A DNA stretch of 37,740 nucleotides from Candidatus Bathyarchaeota archaeon (GCA_018652685.1 JABIBQ010000061.1:1-37740), one strand, 5' to 3'; positions 1 to 7,483 are shown, counted from the first letter of the stretch. The notes: generated by a model not told the origin, from the sequence alone. Program-made: numbers and translations.

Positions 1-11
1 CGGCTGGGCTC

Positions 12-136
12 GTAACCGGGAATTTTTTTTATCGTTATACCCAGTGACCGGAGCGGTAATTTTTTTTACGCGATTGTACCCGTGGCAGGAACTGGAATAT
101 TTTTTTGCGATAAATGCGGTAACCGCTCACAAGGGG
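12..136. repeat. Degenerate tandem repeat, about 36-nt unit (copy A)
   Basis: Three and a half imperfect units start at 12, 44, 82 and 119 (periods 32, 38 and 37). Each unit runs GTRRCCGGAAC, then a run of seven or eight T, then a CGATTATACCC-like segment. The last partial unit ends in CTCACAAGGGG at 126-136. A related, more diverged array lies at 17797-17902 and ends in TTCACAAGGG. An idealised 36-nt unit would read as a 12-residue peptide VTGTGIFFAIVP, but the frame breaks between units, so the present copy is not a plausible gene. Whether it began as coding sequence or as a dispersed non-coding repeat cannot be told from one window. Confidence 0.6.
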
Positions 137-258
137 TCAGAGATCGATATTTCCTCCCACCCGCTACCACCTTTTTCGCCTTATGTCATGTTACTTGATG
201 CAAGACAGTACGGGCCCGACATAATCGATGCTAAAAGCACCGAGACCTAAACATAGCC

Positions 259-582
259 GTGCCCATCAAGATCACCGTCGTCAAGACCATTGCCCCGGAG
301 GACGTTTTCAGGGGCGATATACCCGGCTATATCCCCGAGGAGAGCAGGACAGCCTGCACCCGACACGTCGTCGGCGACACGTTCACCTCCCAGACCCACG
401 AGTGCCCCGATGGATTCTGCAACTGGGCCTACGCCGACATCCAGAAGGACATCTCAGACCTCCACTACGACTCACCGCCCTACTATGAGAGGTGGCTCAA
501 GGGACACAGGGTCAACTACATCAGCTGCACCAACGGCCTCGCCCCCGTGATATTCAAGATAGAGAGGGTCCACGATGAGTGA
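259..582 (+). CDS. TIGR04076 family protein, first of a tandem pair
   Basis: This 107-residue protein starts at GTG 259. It shows the layout of the TIGR04076 family, whose function is not established: an N-terminal beta strand (ITVVKTI), a Cys near residue 33, the core CPDGFCNWAYADIQ around residues 49-62, and a C-terminal SCTNG followed by PVIFKIERV. The conserved Cys residues suggest a metal site or disulfide (inference). Its 3' end overlaps the next gene by 8 nt in ATGAGTGA, so the two are translated together. A TATA-like AATC-rich segment lies near 218-226, but no Shine-Dalgarno site is obvious. The downstream neighbour is a clear paralogue, so the pair arose by tandem duplication. Confidence 0.75.
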   Translation: MPIKITVVKTIAPEDVFRGDIPGYIPEESRTACTRHVVGDTFTSQTHECPDGFCNWAYADIQKDISDLHYDSPPYYERWLKGHRVNYISCTNGLAPVIFKIERVHDE

Positions 583-874
583 CGTGAGGATAACCGTGGT
601 CAGGAGCTTCGACAAACACGATCTGTTCAACCCGCTCCCGGACGAGCTGGAGCTGATCCCCTCCCCTTGCAGGCTAAAAGAGGGACAGCAGTTCACGTGC
701 GGAAACGAGCAACTCCCAGCAGGCTTCTGCTCGTGGGCCTTCAACGACATCTTCAGGGACGTCGTCCACCTCATGAGGGGAGGCGACTACCCCTGGATCG
801 GGAAAAAAGGCTTGACATATAGCAGCTGCACCGACGGCAGGAAAACAGTGGTCTTCAAGCTAGAGCGGATCTAG
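575..874 (+). CDS. TIGR04076 family protein, second of a tandem pair
   Basis: The 99-residue product is a paralogue of the upstream gene. It has ITVVRSF at the N-terminus, PAGFCSWAFNDIFRDV around residues 48-63 and SSCTDG before a final beta strand VVFKLERI. Its ATG at 575 lies inside the upstream gene's end (ATGAGTGA, 8-nt overlap), which supports one operon and perhaps a heteromeric product (inference). The stop TAG at 872-874 forms CTAG with the stop of the convergent FMN-binding gene, so the two genes overlap by 4 nt with no spacer. The function of the family is unknown. Confidence 0.75.
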   Translation: MSDVRITVVRSFDKHDLFNPLPDELELIPSPCRLKEGQQFTCGNEQLPAGFCSWAFNDIFRDVVHLMRGGDYPWIGKKGLTYSSCTDGRKTVVFKLERI

Positions 875-1296
875 GCTCTCAGAATCTCCTTGGTGTCGGG
901 CTCCCTGAAGCCAAAGCCGTCGTGCCTCAGTTCCATCAAAACGTAATCCGGGTGGTCCACCGTCAGGAAGAAGCTGGCCGCCCACCCGATCCTGTTGTAG
1001 ATCTTCTCCCGTGTACCCTGATCCTCCACTTCCCGCGTTTCCCCCATGCCCCGTATGAAGCCGTCCACCTTCTCCCCCTCCAGGGTTAGATAGTACTCGA
1101 ATCGGGGGTTCTCCCTGATCTGTCGTAGTTTATTTGCATCCTGCCCTCCCCTGGCCCCCGTTATCATGTAGAACTCATCACCCGATCTGATCAGCGTCAT
1201 GGGCCTGACCCTGGGTTGACGCCCCTCCACGGTTGCGAAAGAGACCACCTGCTGCTCCTTGAAATAACCGTAAATCCTGTCCGTTAAACCCGTCAT
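871..1296 (-). CDS. Pyridoxamine 5'-phosphate oxidase-like FMN-binding protein
   Basis: This 141-residue protein has the split-barrel flavin-binding fold pattern: VVSFATVEGRQPRVRPMT (about residues 17-34), followed by FYMITGARGGQDANKLRQI, where the K and nearby residues usually contact the FMN phosphate, then NPRFEYYLTLEG and a GMGETREVED strand. Length and motif order match small PPOX-class proteins that bind FMN or F420; which cofactor is used here cannot be read from the sequence. A TATA-like CTTATTTCC on the minus strand, about 25 nt above the ATG, suggests a leaderless transcript. The stop codon overlaps that of the convergent TIGR04076 gene by CTAG. Confidence 0.75.
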   Translation of the reverse strand: MTGLTDRIYGYFKEQQVVSFATVEGRQPRVRPMTLIRSGDEFYMITGARGGQDANKLRQIRENPRFEYYLTLEGEKVDGFIRGMGETREVEDQGTREKIYNRIGWAASFFLTVDHPDYVLMELRHDGFGFREPDTKEILRA

Positions 1297-1422
1297 AGGT
1301 CAAAGTAATCAAATCAGGAAATAAGAGTATCAAGCAATCGGTGCTGAAGTTCAAAGCCCGATCCTGTACTTGGCACAGTTTATATTCCATCAGGCGTCCC
1401 TAACGCGGTACCGGGGAAACTT

Positions 1423-2595
1423 ATGTCTGAAGATAAGGGGAAAACATATCTGGCCTACCTGGCCTCGTCGCATTTCGTAATACACGTCTACACATTCCTG
1501 CTCCCCGTGCTCCTGCTGCCGTTCCAGGACGAGCTGGGGATCAGCCTCGTGCAGCTCAGCCTGCTCTCAAGCATCCCGAAGCTACTGAACGTCATCATCT
1601 ACATACCGACAGGAGTCATATCCGACAGGTACCCGTCCAGGACACTGACCGCCAGCTTCGCTATAACTGTCGTGGGCTCCCTGCTAATTCCCCTCTCCAA
1701 CGATTTCATGTCCCTGCTACTGGGGTTCATCATGCTCTCCATCGGAGGTACCCTCTACCATCCCCCAAGCCTCAAGATGGCAAGCGAGTTCAGCACGACG
1801 AAGATCACCACGGCCATGGGGATACACAATATGGGCTCAAGCCTGGGTTTCGCCGCGGGCCCCTTGCTGCTCAGCATATTCATGGACAGGAGCTCGTGGA
1901 GGCACAGCTACTACGTCTGGACAGTGCTGACCATCCTCATGACCATCGTGACCTACAGGTACACCCGTGGAACGTTGAAAGGAGCCGAGACTAGCAAGTC
2001 TTTCAACGTCTTCTCTGGTATCAGGAACATCCTGTCAATGGACTTTGCCCTGGTGGTAGCCATATCCACCCTGGTGGAGGCCATATTCATGATACTCGTG
2101 ACCTTCGTGCCAATCTACTTCACAATCGAGATGGGGTTGAGCTACAGTTTAACTAGCTTCATCTCCGGGGTCATGCCGCTAACCGGGCTCGCAGGCAGCT
2201 TCCTTGGCGGTTACTCTGGTGACAAGTACGGGATATACAAGACCGGCATGTTCACAATGGGTTTCCTGGCAGTGCTCCTAGCGTTGTTCCCCCGGATGAA
2301 CACACTGGTGCTGGCAGCGGCCGTCTACGGGCTATACCGGAGCTTGCAGGCCGCCTTTATGCCTATAATAAACGGAATGATTACTGGAAATAGCAACAGG
2401 GAGAACCGTAGCCTGGCTTTCAGCTTCAACTTTGTGCTGGTGAACCTCCTTGGGTCAATATCAACGACGGGCATCAGCTACGTCATAGAGAGCAGGGGCA
2501 CCCCCGTGATATTCCCCGTCTCCATCGTCATGATTATTCCAGTCATTGGCCTGTTGTGGATGCTGCAAAGGCGCTCCAGATTGGCTAACAAGTAA
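1423..2595 (+). CDS. MFS transporter
   Basis: This 390-residue, very hydrophobic protein has about 12 predicted membrane segments in two halves. The MFS motif A is recognisable as GVISDRYPSR at residues 64-73, between helices 2 and 3, and a related GGYSGDKYG occurs in the second half. It is a secondary carrier of the cytoplasmic membrane; the substrate cannot be assigned. The ATG is preceded by a purine-rich GGGGAAA and, further up, a TATA-like TTTATATT near 1379-1386. It stands alone: a 380-nt gene-poor stretch follows. The window holds two more MFS genes (27728-28912 and 32709-33830), which are distant paralogues. Confidence 0.85.
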   Translation: MSEDKGKTYLAYLASSHFVIHVYTFLLPVLLLPFQDELGISLVQLSLLSSIPKLLNVIIYIPTGVISDRYPSRTLTASFAITVVGSLLIPLSNDFMSLLLGFIMLSIGGTLYHPPSLKMASEFSTTKITTAMGIHNMGSSLGFAAGPLLLSIFMDRSSWRHSYYVWTVLTILMTIVTYRYTRGTLKGAETSKSFNVFSGIRNILSMDFALVVAISTLVEAIFMILVTFVPIYFTIEMGLSYSLTSFISGVMPLTGLAGSFLGGYSGDKYGIYKTGMFTMGFLAVLLALFPRMNTLVLAAAVYGLYRSLQAAFMPIINGMITGNSNRENRSLAFSFNFVLVNLLGSISTTGISYVIESRGTPVIFPVSIVMIIPVIGLLWMLQRRSRLANK

Positions 2596-2973
2596 AAACG
2601 ACCTGTAACCAGTCAATTCACATCATCAAGACATAACCAATAAGGTGACTTGTCAGTAACAGATTATCTTGAACTGACATGTTCGACAATTACTACATCA
2701 CAGTCATCCAGAACTACATTACCATCAACTTCAACTTCTGGTACTGGTTCTGGGTTTAACCCTACCAAACTCTATCTTTTTTTCGAAATTAACAAAAAAA
2801 GAGAAAATAGGGGTTGTATGTTAGGGCAAATGCCAAAGATGTATCATAAACATGCGGGCCATCCAGCCAACATAGTTTAGTTAATCGAAAATGAGGTACA
2901 TCAACTCACCTTGTATGAGATTGTGCTGATGTACTGGCATATTTGTTCTGTCAAGGAATAAGAAATGAGTTGG
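2596..2973. other. Gene-poor AT-rich stretch with an inverted repeat and a tiny minus-strand ORF
   Basis: No convincing gene fills this gap. Two things stand out. An 8-bp inverted repeat, GTACATCA at 2896-2903 and TGATGTAC at 2927-2934, is separated by 23 nt. A 34-codon minus-strand frame from TTG 2768 to TAA 2664 reads as an acidic, Pro/Val-rich peptide ending DDCDVVIVEHVSSR; it looks more protein-like than its plus-strand shadow, but has no clear promoter or Shine-Dalgarno site. It may be a small gene, the tail of a lost gene, or chance. The A and T runs at 2780-2805 could serve as a transcription stop for the MFS gene. Confidence 0.3.
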
Positions 2974-3288
2974 TTACAGATCACTGAAAAGATGCTTCAT
3001 CCTTCTCTTATAGTCATCAAACGCAGACCTGCCATCATCTGTTAGGCTCAACCGCGTAACCGGTTTCTTTTCGACAAACTCTTTCTCGACGCTGATGAAT
3101 CCGGCAGTCTCAAGCTTGCTCATGTGACTGCTGAGGTTCCCGAACGTCAAACCTGTCTGGTTCATGAGGAACAGAAAGTCTGCGCTTTCCACCACGTAAA
3201 GGTTCGCCATCAGTATCAGCCTTGCAGGCTCGTGAATGAGCTTGTCAATAGCCTTAACGTCGGGAAAATCATCTCGCGACTCACTCAT
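2974..3288 (-). CDS. Winged-helix transcriptional regulator (HTH_34-like)
   Basis: I place the start at ATG 3288, giving a 104-residue protein; the longer open frame to 3369 runs into the upstream gene and reads as non-protein. The sequence is a compact winged helix: an IDKLIHEPARLILMANLYV helix, then the recognition region NQTGLTFGNLSSHMSKLE (about residues 47-64) and the wing SVEKEFVEKKPVTRLSLT. This matches the MarR/ArsR-like 'winged helix DNA-binding' family PF13601 (HTH_34). It is the last gene of a three-gene operon, with an 8-nt overlap (ATGAGTGA) with the membrane-protein gene before it. The palindromic sites at 4547-4587 in front of the operon are a natural target, implying autoregulation (inference). 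Confidence 0.8.
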   Translation of the reverse strand: MSESRDDFPDVKAIDKLIHEPARLILMANLYVVESADFLFLMNQTGLTFGNLSSHMSKLETAGFISVEKEFVEKKPVTRLSLTDDGRSAFDDYKRRMKHLFSDL

Positions 3289-3922
3289 GCATAGGCTCTC
3301 CGGTAATCGGGTACTTCTCCTTGAACTTGCGGAGGAGCATATAGCCGTTTCCCAGCATAACGATTCCAAGCAACAGATTGACGGGGGCCATGGCCTGCCA
3401 GATATCCCACGTCGGATTCAAGGTTAGGAAATGGTTCAGTAAATGCAGAGTGAACGCAGACCCCCCGTAGTATGAAAATCTCTTTACCTCGGTGGTGTAG
3501 CCGACACTCATCAATCCACCGCCAAGGAAGATGGCGCCAAATATAACGTCCCCGTAATCCCTTATCACGAATATCCATCCAGGAGTCTCCACTGCTACTG
3601 TCGACTTGAAAAGCAACACGCCGATCACCATTATGAATGTCAATACTAGGATGAAAACGTAGATTAATTTCCTAACGCGACCTTTTCTTGTCTCCCTGAA
3701 CTTCACGTATCCCATACGGGGTACCGTGATCTGTTTTTTCGCTGACGTCCAAACCGAGACCCCTAGGATATACCACAGGTAGAATGGAAAGTCAAGCTCA
3801 GTCAGAGCGACCCCACCTAACCATGCAAGCACTGCTCCTATTCCCATATCCAGGAGGCCGTCCTCGTAGTATGCAAGGTAAGCCTTCCTCTCAAGGGCTT
3901 TCAGGTTTATCTTATCACTCAT
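3281..3922 (-). CDS. Uncharacterised multi-pass membrane protein, paralogue of the next upstream gene
   Basis: This 213-residue protein has a cytoplasmic-looking N-terminal helix (ALERKAYLAYYEDGLLDM) followed by about six hydrophobic segments, two near residues 27-65 and four from about 85 to 205. Between the pairs is VPRMGYVKFRETRKGRVRK, a basic loop. The YYEDGLLDMGIGA and PRMGYVKF motifs reappear as LSQDGLMELLMGA and PRIGYVKL in the gene transcribed just before it, so the two are duplicates and may form a heteromer (inference). I do not recognise a characterised family. It overlaps both neighbours by 8 nt (ATGAGTGA each time), so the three genes are translationally coupled with the regulator. 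Confidence 0.75.
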   Translation of the reverse strand: MSDKINLKALERKAYLAYYEDGLLDMGIGAVLAWLGGVALTELDFPFYLWYILGVSVWTSAKKQITVPRMGYVKFRETRKGRVRKLIYVFILVLTFIMVIGVLLFKSTVAVETPGWIFVIRDYGDVIFGAIFLGGGLMSVGYTTEVKRFSYYGGSAFTLHLLNHFLTLNPTWDIWQAMAPVNLLLGIVMLGNGYMLLRKFKEKYPITGEPMHE

Positions 3923-4532
3923 CGCCGGGAGCCTCCTTCACAGGATGGTTTTTTCTGAACAAGACGAACCTAATGATCCCTGCAACGATGAACATCCCGC
4001 TCATCAAGAGCATGTACAGCTGAATCCCTAGCTTTGGGTCAGAAAAGTCCTTCAACGAAAACGCAAGTCCACCGCCCAGGACCGCGAGGATATAGATGTA
4101 ATAGATGTTATCCACGGTCTTTGACAATGTGTACTGGAATGCTCCGAACAGGATCGTTCCTATGAGCATTGGCAGCCATTTGTAGATCAGGTTACCTGAG
4201 ATTGTTCCATAGGCCAGGTAGATGAACAGACCGAGGATGACACCCGCCGTGCCCACGAATGTCAAGATTCCGTATCCGGTTTCCTTGGAGTCATCATCTG
4301 CTAGCTTCACGTATCCAATCCGTGGGTATGTGAACCTCTTCCTGAACCCTTCAAGTATGCTGTTCAAGAACACAACGTACAGGCCCAGAAACGGTGTGAA
4401 CATCGGTTTTCCCGAGAATGATGCGCTGGACACGAACAATATTGCTCCCATCAGGAGCTCCATGAGACCATCCTGAGATAGCAGCTTGTTGGCGCGTTGC
4501 TTCATTTCATTCAGGTCAATTTTTACTGTCAT
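3915..4532 (-). CDS. Uncharacterised multi-pass membrane protein, first gene of the regulator operon
   Basis: I choose ATG 4532 (205 residues); the open frame continues upstream to 4616 but would run through the promoter palindromes. The N-terminus KIDLNEMKQRANKLLSQDG is amphipathic, then about six hydrophobic stretches follow, split by the basic loop EGFRKRFTYPRIGYVKL around residues 63-80. It is a paralogue of the following gene. A TATA-like TTATATTA on the minus strand lies about 31 nt above the ATG, between two palindromic sites, so the mRNA is nearly leaderless. Function is unknown; the coupling to a winged-helix gene suggests an envelope-related or stress-responsive unit (inference). 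Confidence 0.75.
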   Translation of the reverse strand: MTVKIDLNEMKQRANKLLSQDGLMELLMGAILFVSSASFSGKPMFTPFLGLYVVFLNSILEGFRKRFTYPRIGYVKLADDDSKETGYGILTFVGTAGVILGLFIYLAYGTISGNLIYKWLPMLIGTILFGAFQYTLSKTVDNIYYIYILAVLGGGLAFSLKDFSDPKLGIQLYMLLMSGMFIVAGIIRFVLFRKNHPVKEAPGDE

Positions 4533-4546
4533 TTTTCTAATTAATT

Positions 4547-4587
4547 CAAAGTACTTTGTATAATATAAGTACTTTGTATTACAAAGT
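4547..4587. promoter_or_regulatory. Palindromic operator overlapping the TATA box of the regulator operon
   Basis: CAAAGTACTTTG (4547-4558) is a perfect 12-nt palindrome. ACTTTGTA-T-TACAAAGT (4571-4587) is a perfect 17-nt palindrome. Both contain the direct repeat AAGTACTTTGTAT, at 4549-4561 and 4567-4579, spaced 18 nt. The TATA-like element of the minus-strand operon (centre about 4563) sits between them. Binding of a dimeric winged-helix protein here would block TBP/TFB. The divergent dUTPase start is at 4664, so the same sites could also touch that promoter. Confidence 0.7.
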
Positions 4588-4663
4588 TGAATGTTGGTCG
4601 GTATTGAGACTAGCAAGAATATTTCAATATCCTAACCCCTTTCACTGTATTCGCGGTGGACCT

Positions 4664-5164
4664 ATGCTAAACGACAAGATTCTAAGAAAACTAATCACAG
4701 AACATGACCTCGTGACTGATTACCTTGACCTAGACAAGCAGTTACAGCCCAGTGGCTTTGACCTGAGCCTTGAGGGAGTCGAGGAGTACCTTGGCGGAGG
4801 CGCGGTAGACTTCAGCAACAAAGAGAGAGTAATCGCGGAAACAAGAACTATAGAACCCGACAGTGATGGCTGGATTAATCTCAAAAAGGGCGTCTACAAA
4901 GTGGTGTACAACGAGGTAGTGAAGATGCCCTTGAACGTAGCAGCCATCGCGAGGACGCGTTCAACACTGCTCAGGAATGGCGCAGAGGTAGGGACCGCAG
5001 TCTGGGACCCAGGATACGAGGGTAGGAGTAGCAGCATGCTCACAGTACATAACCCCCATGGGTTAAAGCTGAAGAAGGACGCTCGGGTCGCCCAATTGAT
5101 ATTCTTCGAGACAGGAGACGTGGAAAAGGGGTATAACGGCGTCTACCAGAAGGAAAGAATATAA
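4664..5164 (+). CDS. dut: Deoxyuridine 5'-triphosphate nucleotidohydrolase (archaeal dUTPase, DCD family)
   Basis: The enzyme hydrolyses dUTP to dUMP and pyrophosphate, keeping uracil out of DNA and feeding dTMP synthesis. I start it at ATG 4664, which is preceded by GGTGG at 4654-4658; the open frame extends to 4556 but that part reads as non-coding. The 166-residue product has the trimeric dUTPase/dCTP deaminase fold motifs: QPSGFDLSLEG (about residues 24-34), ARTRSTLLRNGAEVG (about 98-112) and WDPGYEGRSSSMLTVHN (about 115-131), then the C-terminal RVAQLIFFE strand. Length and the WDPGYEG form resemble archaeal dUTPases more than dCTP deaminases, but a bifunctional dCTP deaminase/dUTPase cannot be ruled out. 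Confidence 0.8.
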   Translation: MLNDKILRKLITEHDLVTDYLDLDKQLQPSGFDLSLEGVEEYLGGGAVDFSNKERVIAETRTIEPDSDGWINLKKGVYKVVYNEVVKMPLNVAAIARTRSTLLRNGAEVGTAVWDPGYEGRSSSMLTVHNPHGLKLKKDARVAQLIFFETGDVEKGYNGVYQKERI

Positions 5165-5218
5165 TTTTCGCAACCTATTTATTCTATACACATTTTCAAG
5201 AGGGCAACGGTGTAATCA

Positions 5219-6706
5219 TTGTCAGATATATTCAGGACAAGACTAGCCAAGGAGTTCGATGACCGAGTTGCCAGGTACCACACAAGCACAGTGGAGGACC
5301 TGCGTATGTTTGAGGAGGACATCGATGGAACCATGGCTCACGATATCATGCTTCACGAGCAGGGCATCCTTGAACAAGAGGACCTTGCATTGATACTAGG
5401 CGCACTCCAGGAGATCAAAGAGGAGTGGAAGGCAGGAAAGCTCACAATCGGCGCAGAGTACGAGGACATCCACCCATTCATTGAGGCCAGGGTAATCGAA
5501 AAGATTGGCATTGAGGTGGGCGGAAAACTACATGCGGGCAGGAGCAGGAACGATCAGGTCATGGTTGACATGAAGATGGTCAGCAAGAAGGAGCTCTTAG
5601 CTATCGCAGAGAACGTGTTGGCTCTTATCAAGACGCTGGGCGAGCTGGCTGACAAGCACACGGAAACCCCGATGGTTGCTTACACGCATGGACAGCAGGC
5701 CCAGATCACAACCTATGGCCACTACTTGTGTGCATACATTGACCAGTATATGCGGGACTACAAAAGGATCAAGCAGTGCTACGACAGGGTAAACTACAAC
5801 CCACTTGGCTCTGCAGCGATCGCAGGAACAAACTTCCGTATAAACAGGCTGAGGACGGCAGAGCTCCTAGGCTTTGACAATATCCAGACAAACAGCATGG
5901 ACGCTGTTAGCAGCCGCGACTGGGCTATCGAGATCAATAGTGTGCTCAGCATTCTCATGGCAAACATGAGCCGGATGGCAGCCGATATGGTGATGTGGGC
6001 GGGGGCCGAGTTCCAGTACATCAGACTCAGCGACGAGTACAGCAGTAGCAGCAGTATCATGCCCCAGAAGATCAACCCAAGCACACTTGAGCTCATCAGG
6101 GGCAAGACAGCAGAGGTCTACGGCGGCCTACAGGAGGCACTGACCATGGTCAAGGGACTCCCCACGGGCTACTACCAGGACCTGCAGCAAACAAAGATTA
6201 CCCTATGGCGTGTGTTCGATACAACAAGAACAAGCGTCGAAGTGCTCAACGGTGCAATCGCAACACTGACGGTCAACGAGGACAAGATGCTTGAGCAGAC
6301 CAAGGGCAGCTTCATCTACGCAGTGCAGCTGGCTGAGGTTCTGGCAGAGGAGACCCTCAGCTTCCGTGAAGCATACAAGGTAACAGCAGGAGTTGTTAAC
6401 AACCTGGTGGCCGATGGAAGGACTATGGAGGAGCTGACTGCAGAGGACGTGCAGAAGGTAGCCAAGGAACTGTTCGACAAGGACATCAAGGTCAGCAGCA
6501 GCATCGCGGACAAGGTTAGCAACCCGATCAAGGCACTCAACAACCTGAGAAGTCCAGGGAGCCCACACCCCGCAGAGACAGCAATGGCCGTGGAGAACCG
6601 GATGGAGCTCAGGGAGCGTTACTGGAAAGAGTTTGATTTCCTCAAGATCAAGCTCGTTATTGCGGCTGATAATCTAAAGAACGCCATCGCAAGGTACACA
6701 GCCTAA
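5219..6706 (+). CDS. argH: Argininosuccinate lyase
   Basis: This enzyme splits argininosuccinate into arginine and fumarate, the last step of arginine synthesis. The 495-residue product begins at TTG 5219. Family motifs are in order: LHAGRSRNDQV around residues 104-114, the THxQ-A-Q stretch as THGQQAQITTYGHY (156-169), and the superfamily signature SSSSSIMPQKINPS (about 275-288) holding the catalytic serine. The signature has Ser where most family members have Gly in GSS, and the usual THLQ is THGQ, both mild departures. The C-terminal helix SSIADKVSNPIKALNNL is also present. No argG is in the window, so arginine genes are not clustered here. A TATA-like TATTTATT near 5177 and GGTG at 5208-5211 precede the start. 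Confidence 0.92.
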   Translation: MSDIFRTRLAKEFDDRVARYHTSTVEDLRMFEEDIDGTMAHDIMLHEQGILEQEDLALILGALQEIKEEWKAGKLTIGAEYEDIHPFIEARVIEKIGIEVGGKLHAGRSRNDQVMVDMKMVSKKELLAIAENVLALIKTLGELADKHTETPMVAYTHGQQAQITTYGHYLCAYIDQYMRDYKRIKQCYDRVNYNPLGSAAIAGTNFRINRLRTAELLGFDNIQTNSMDAVSSRDWAIEINSVLSILMANMSRMAADMVMWAGAEFQYIRLSDEYSSSSSIMPQKINPSTLELIRGKTAEVYGGLQEALTMVKGLPTGYYQDLQQTKITLWRVFDTTRTSVEVLNGAIATLTVNEDKMLEQTKGSFIYAVQLAEVLAEETLSFREAYKVTAGVVNNLVADGRTMEELTAEDVQKVAKELFDKDIKVSSSIADKVSNPIKALNNLRSPGSPHPAETAMAVENRMELRERYWKEFDFLKIKLVIAADNLKNAIARYTA

Positions 6707-6714
6707 ATACCTTT

Positions 6715-6733
6715 TAGAGAGGTATCCTCTCTA
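6715..6733 (+). terminator. Perfect 8-bp hairpin after argH
   Basis: TAGAGAGG and CCTCTCTA pair perfectly around a TAT loop, and the T-rich CTTTTCT follows. It lies 8 nt after the argH stop and 15 nt before the TTG of the next gene. It could end the argH transcript, or act as an operator or leader hairpin for the exported-protein gene. Confidence 0.5.
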
Positions 6734-6748
6734 CTTTTCTGACACTAT

Positions 6749-7483
6749 TTGAAGCGAATCTACCTTCTAGCTGCTATAATTCTCATTTTTGGCGTAACAT
6801 ATGCAATCGAGTACTATGCGAACTCCCAGTTCGAAACCCAGGAACTCGTTATCTCAGGGATCTCGGGATCTGAACGGGGCGTTGTCCAGACTTTCGATTA
6901 CCTCAAGGACGATGAACTTGTTGGATCCTATTCTTACAAGATGGAAGAATCTGGTGACCAATATATCATGATGAGTGAGACCGATGTCACATCTGGAGAA
7001 CATGTCCTTGAGCTGGAGACCGTTTATACATTCGATAACCTCTACAAGCCGGAATATTACTCTCTTACTGCAACCAGCAACGGTGAGGAAAACGAGATAA
7101 CGACTGAGATTACGAACGGAAATATCACTACATCTGTTACCTCTGCGGGCGTGACCGTGAATTTCACTGATGTGTACGTTGATGGAATGTTACTGATAGA
7201 GAACAGCATGCCAGGGTTCTGGGAGGTTCTCTTCAATTCGTTTGAGGTTGAGCGTGGCGTCAAGTACTCCGCGAGCATCTATATCCCGCAGGCTGCGATG
7301 GCCTTTGATGTGAACCTCGTGGTCAGCAAAGATGACCAGTTGATCTGGGTTGGCGACGAGAGACTGGAGTGCATGGCCATCGGTGAGGCGAACCTAGACC
7401 TCGGTTTCTACATGTATGAGGGAGAATTGGTTGAGATGAGAAGCGAGGGCCAGGGCGTCGTACTGCGAAAGATACTGAACTAG
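6749..7483 (+). CDS. Exported or membrane-anchored protein of unknown function
   Basis: The 244-residue product starts at TTG 6749 with MKR and a hydrophobic stretch YLLAAIILIFGVTYAI (residues 4-19), a signal peptide or membrane anchor. The remainder is hydrophilic and beta-rich, with alternating polar and hydrophobic strands (FETQELVISGISG, SYSYKMEESGDQYIMM, KYSASIYIPQAAMAF). The domain is therefore expected outside the membrane. I recognise no family. The pattern recalls outer-surface lipid-binding or DUF3108-like beta proteins, but that is only a resemblance. It lies just after argH with a strong hairpin between, and its TAG forms CTAG with the stop of the convergent ROK gene. Confidence 0.65.
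   Translation: MKRIYLLAAIILIFGVTYAIEYYANSQFETQELVISGISGSERGVVQTFDYLKDDELVGSYSYKMEESGDQYIMMSETDVTSGEHVLELETVYTFDNLYKPEYYSLTATSNGEENEITTEITNGNITTSVTSAGVTVNFTDVYVDGMLLIENSMPGFWEVLFNSFEVERGVKYSASIYIPQAAMAFDVNLVVSKDDQLIWVGDERLECMAIGEANLDLGFYMYEGELVEMRSEGQGVVLRKILN

Noticed and set aside
12..136. Possible CRISPR array at the window start
   Set aside because: Units touch each other without unique spacers, differ in length and sequence, and no cas genes are present.
44..250. 68-codon plus-strand ORF at the window start
   Set aside because: It runs through the degenerate repeat with frame changes relative to neighbouring units and has no promoter or ribosome site of its own.
2650..2880. 76-codon Ser/Thr-rich plus-strand ORF
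   Set aside because: Low-complexity composition, TTG start without ribosome site, and the opposite strand reads more like protein.
3289..3369. Longer start for the winged-helix regulator
   Set aside because: The added residues lie in the upstream gene and read unlike protein; ATG 3288 has the 8-nt overlap used repeatedly in this window.
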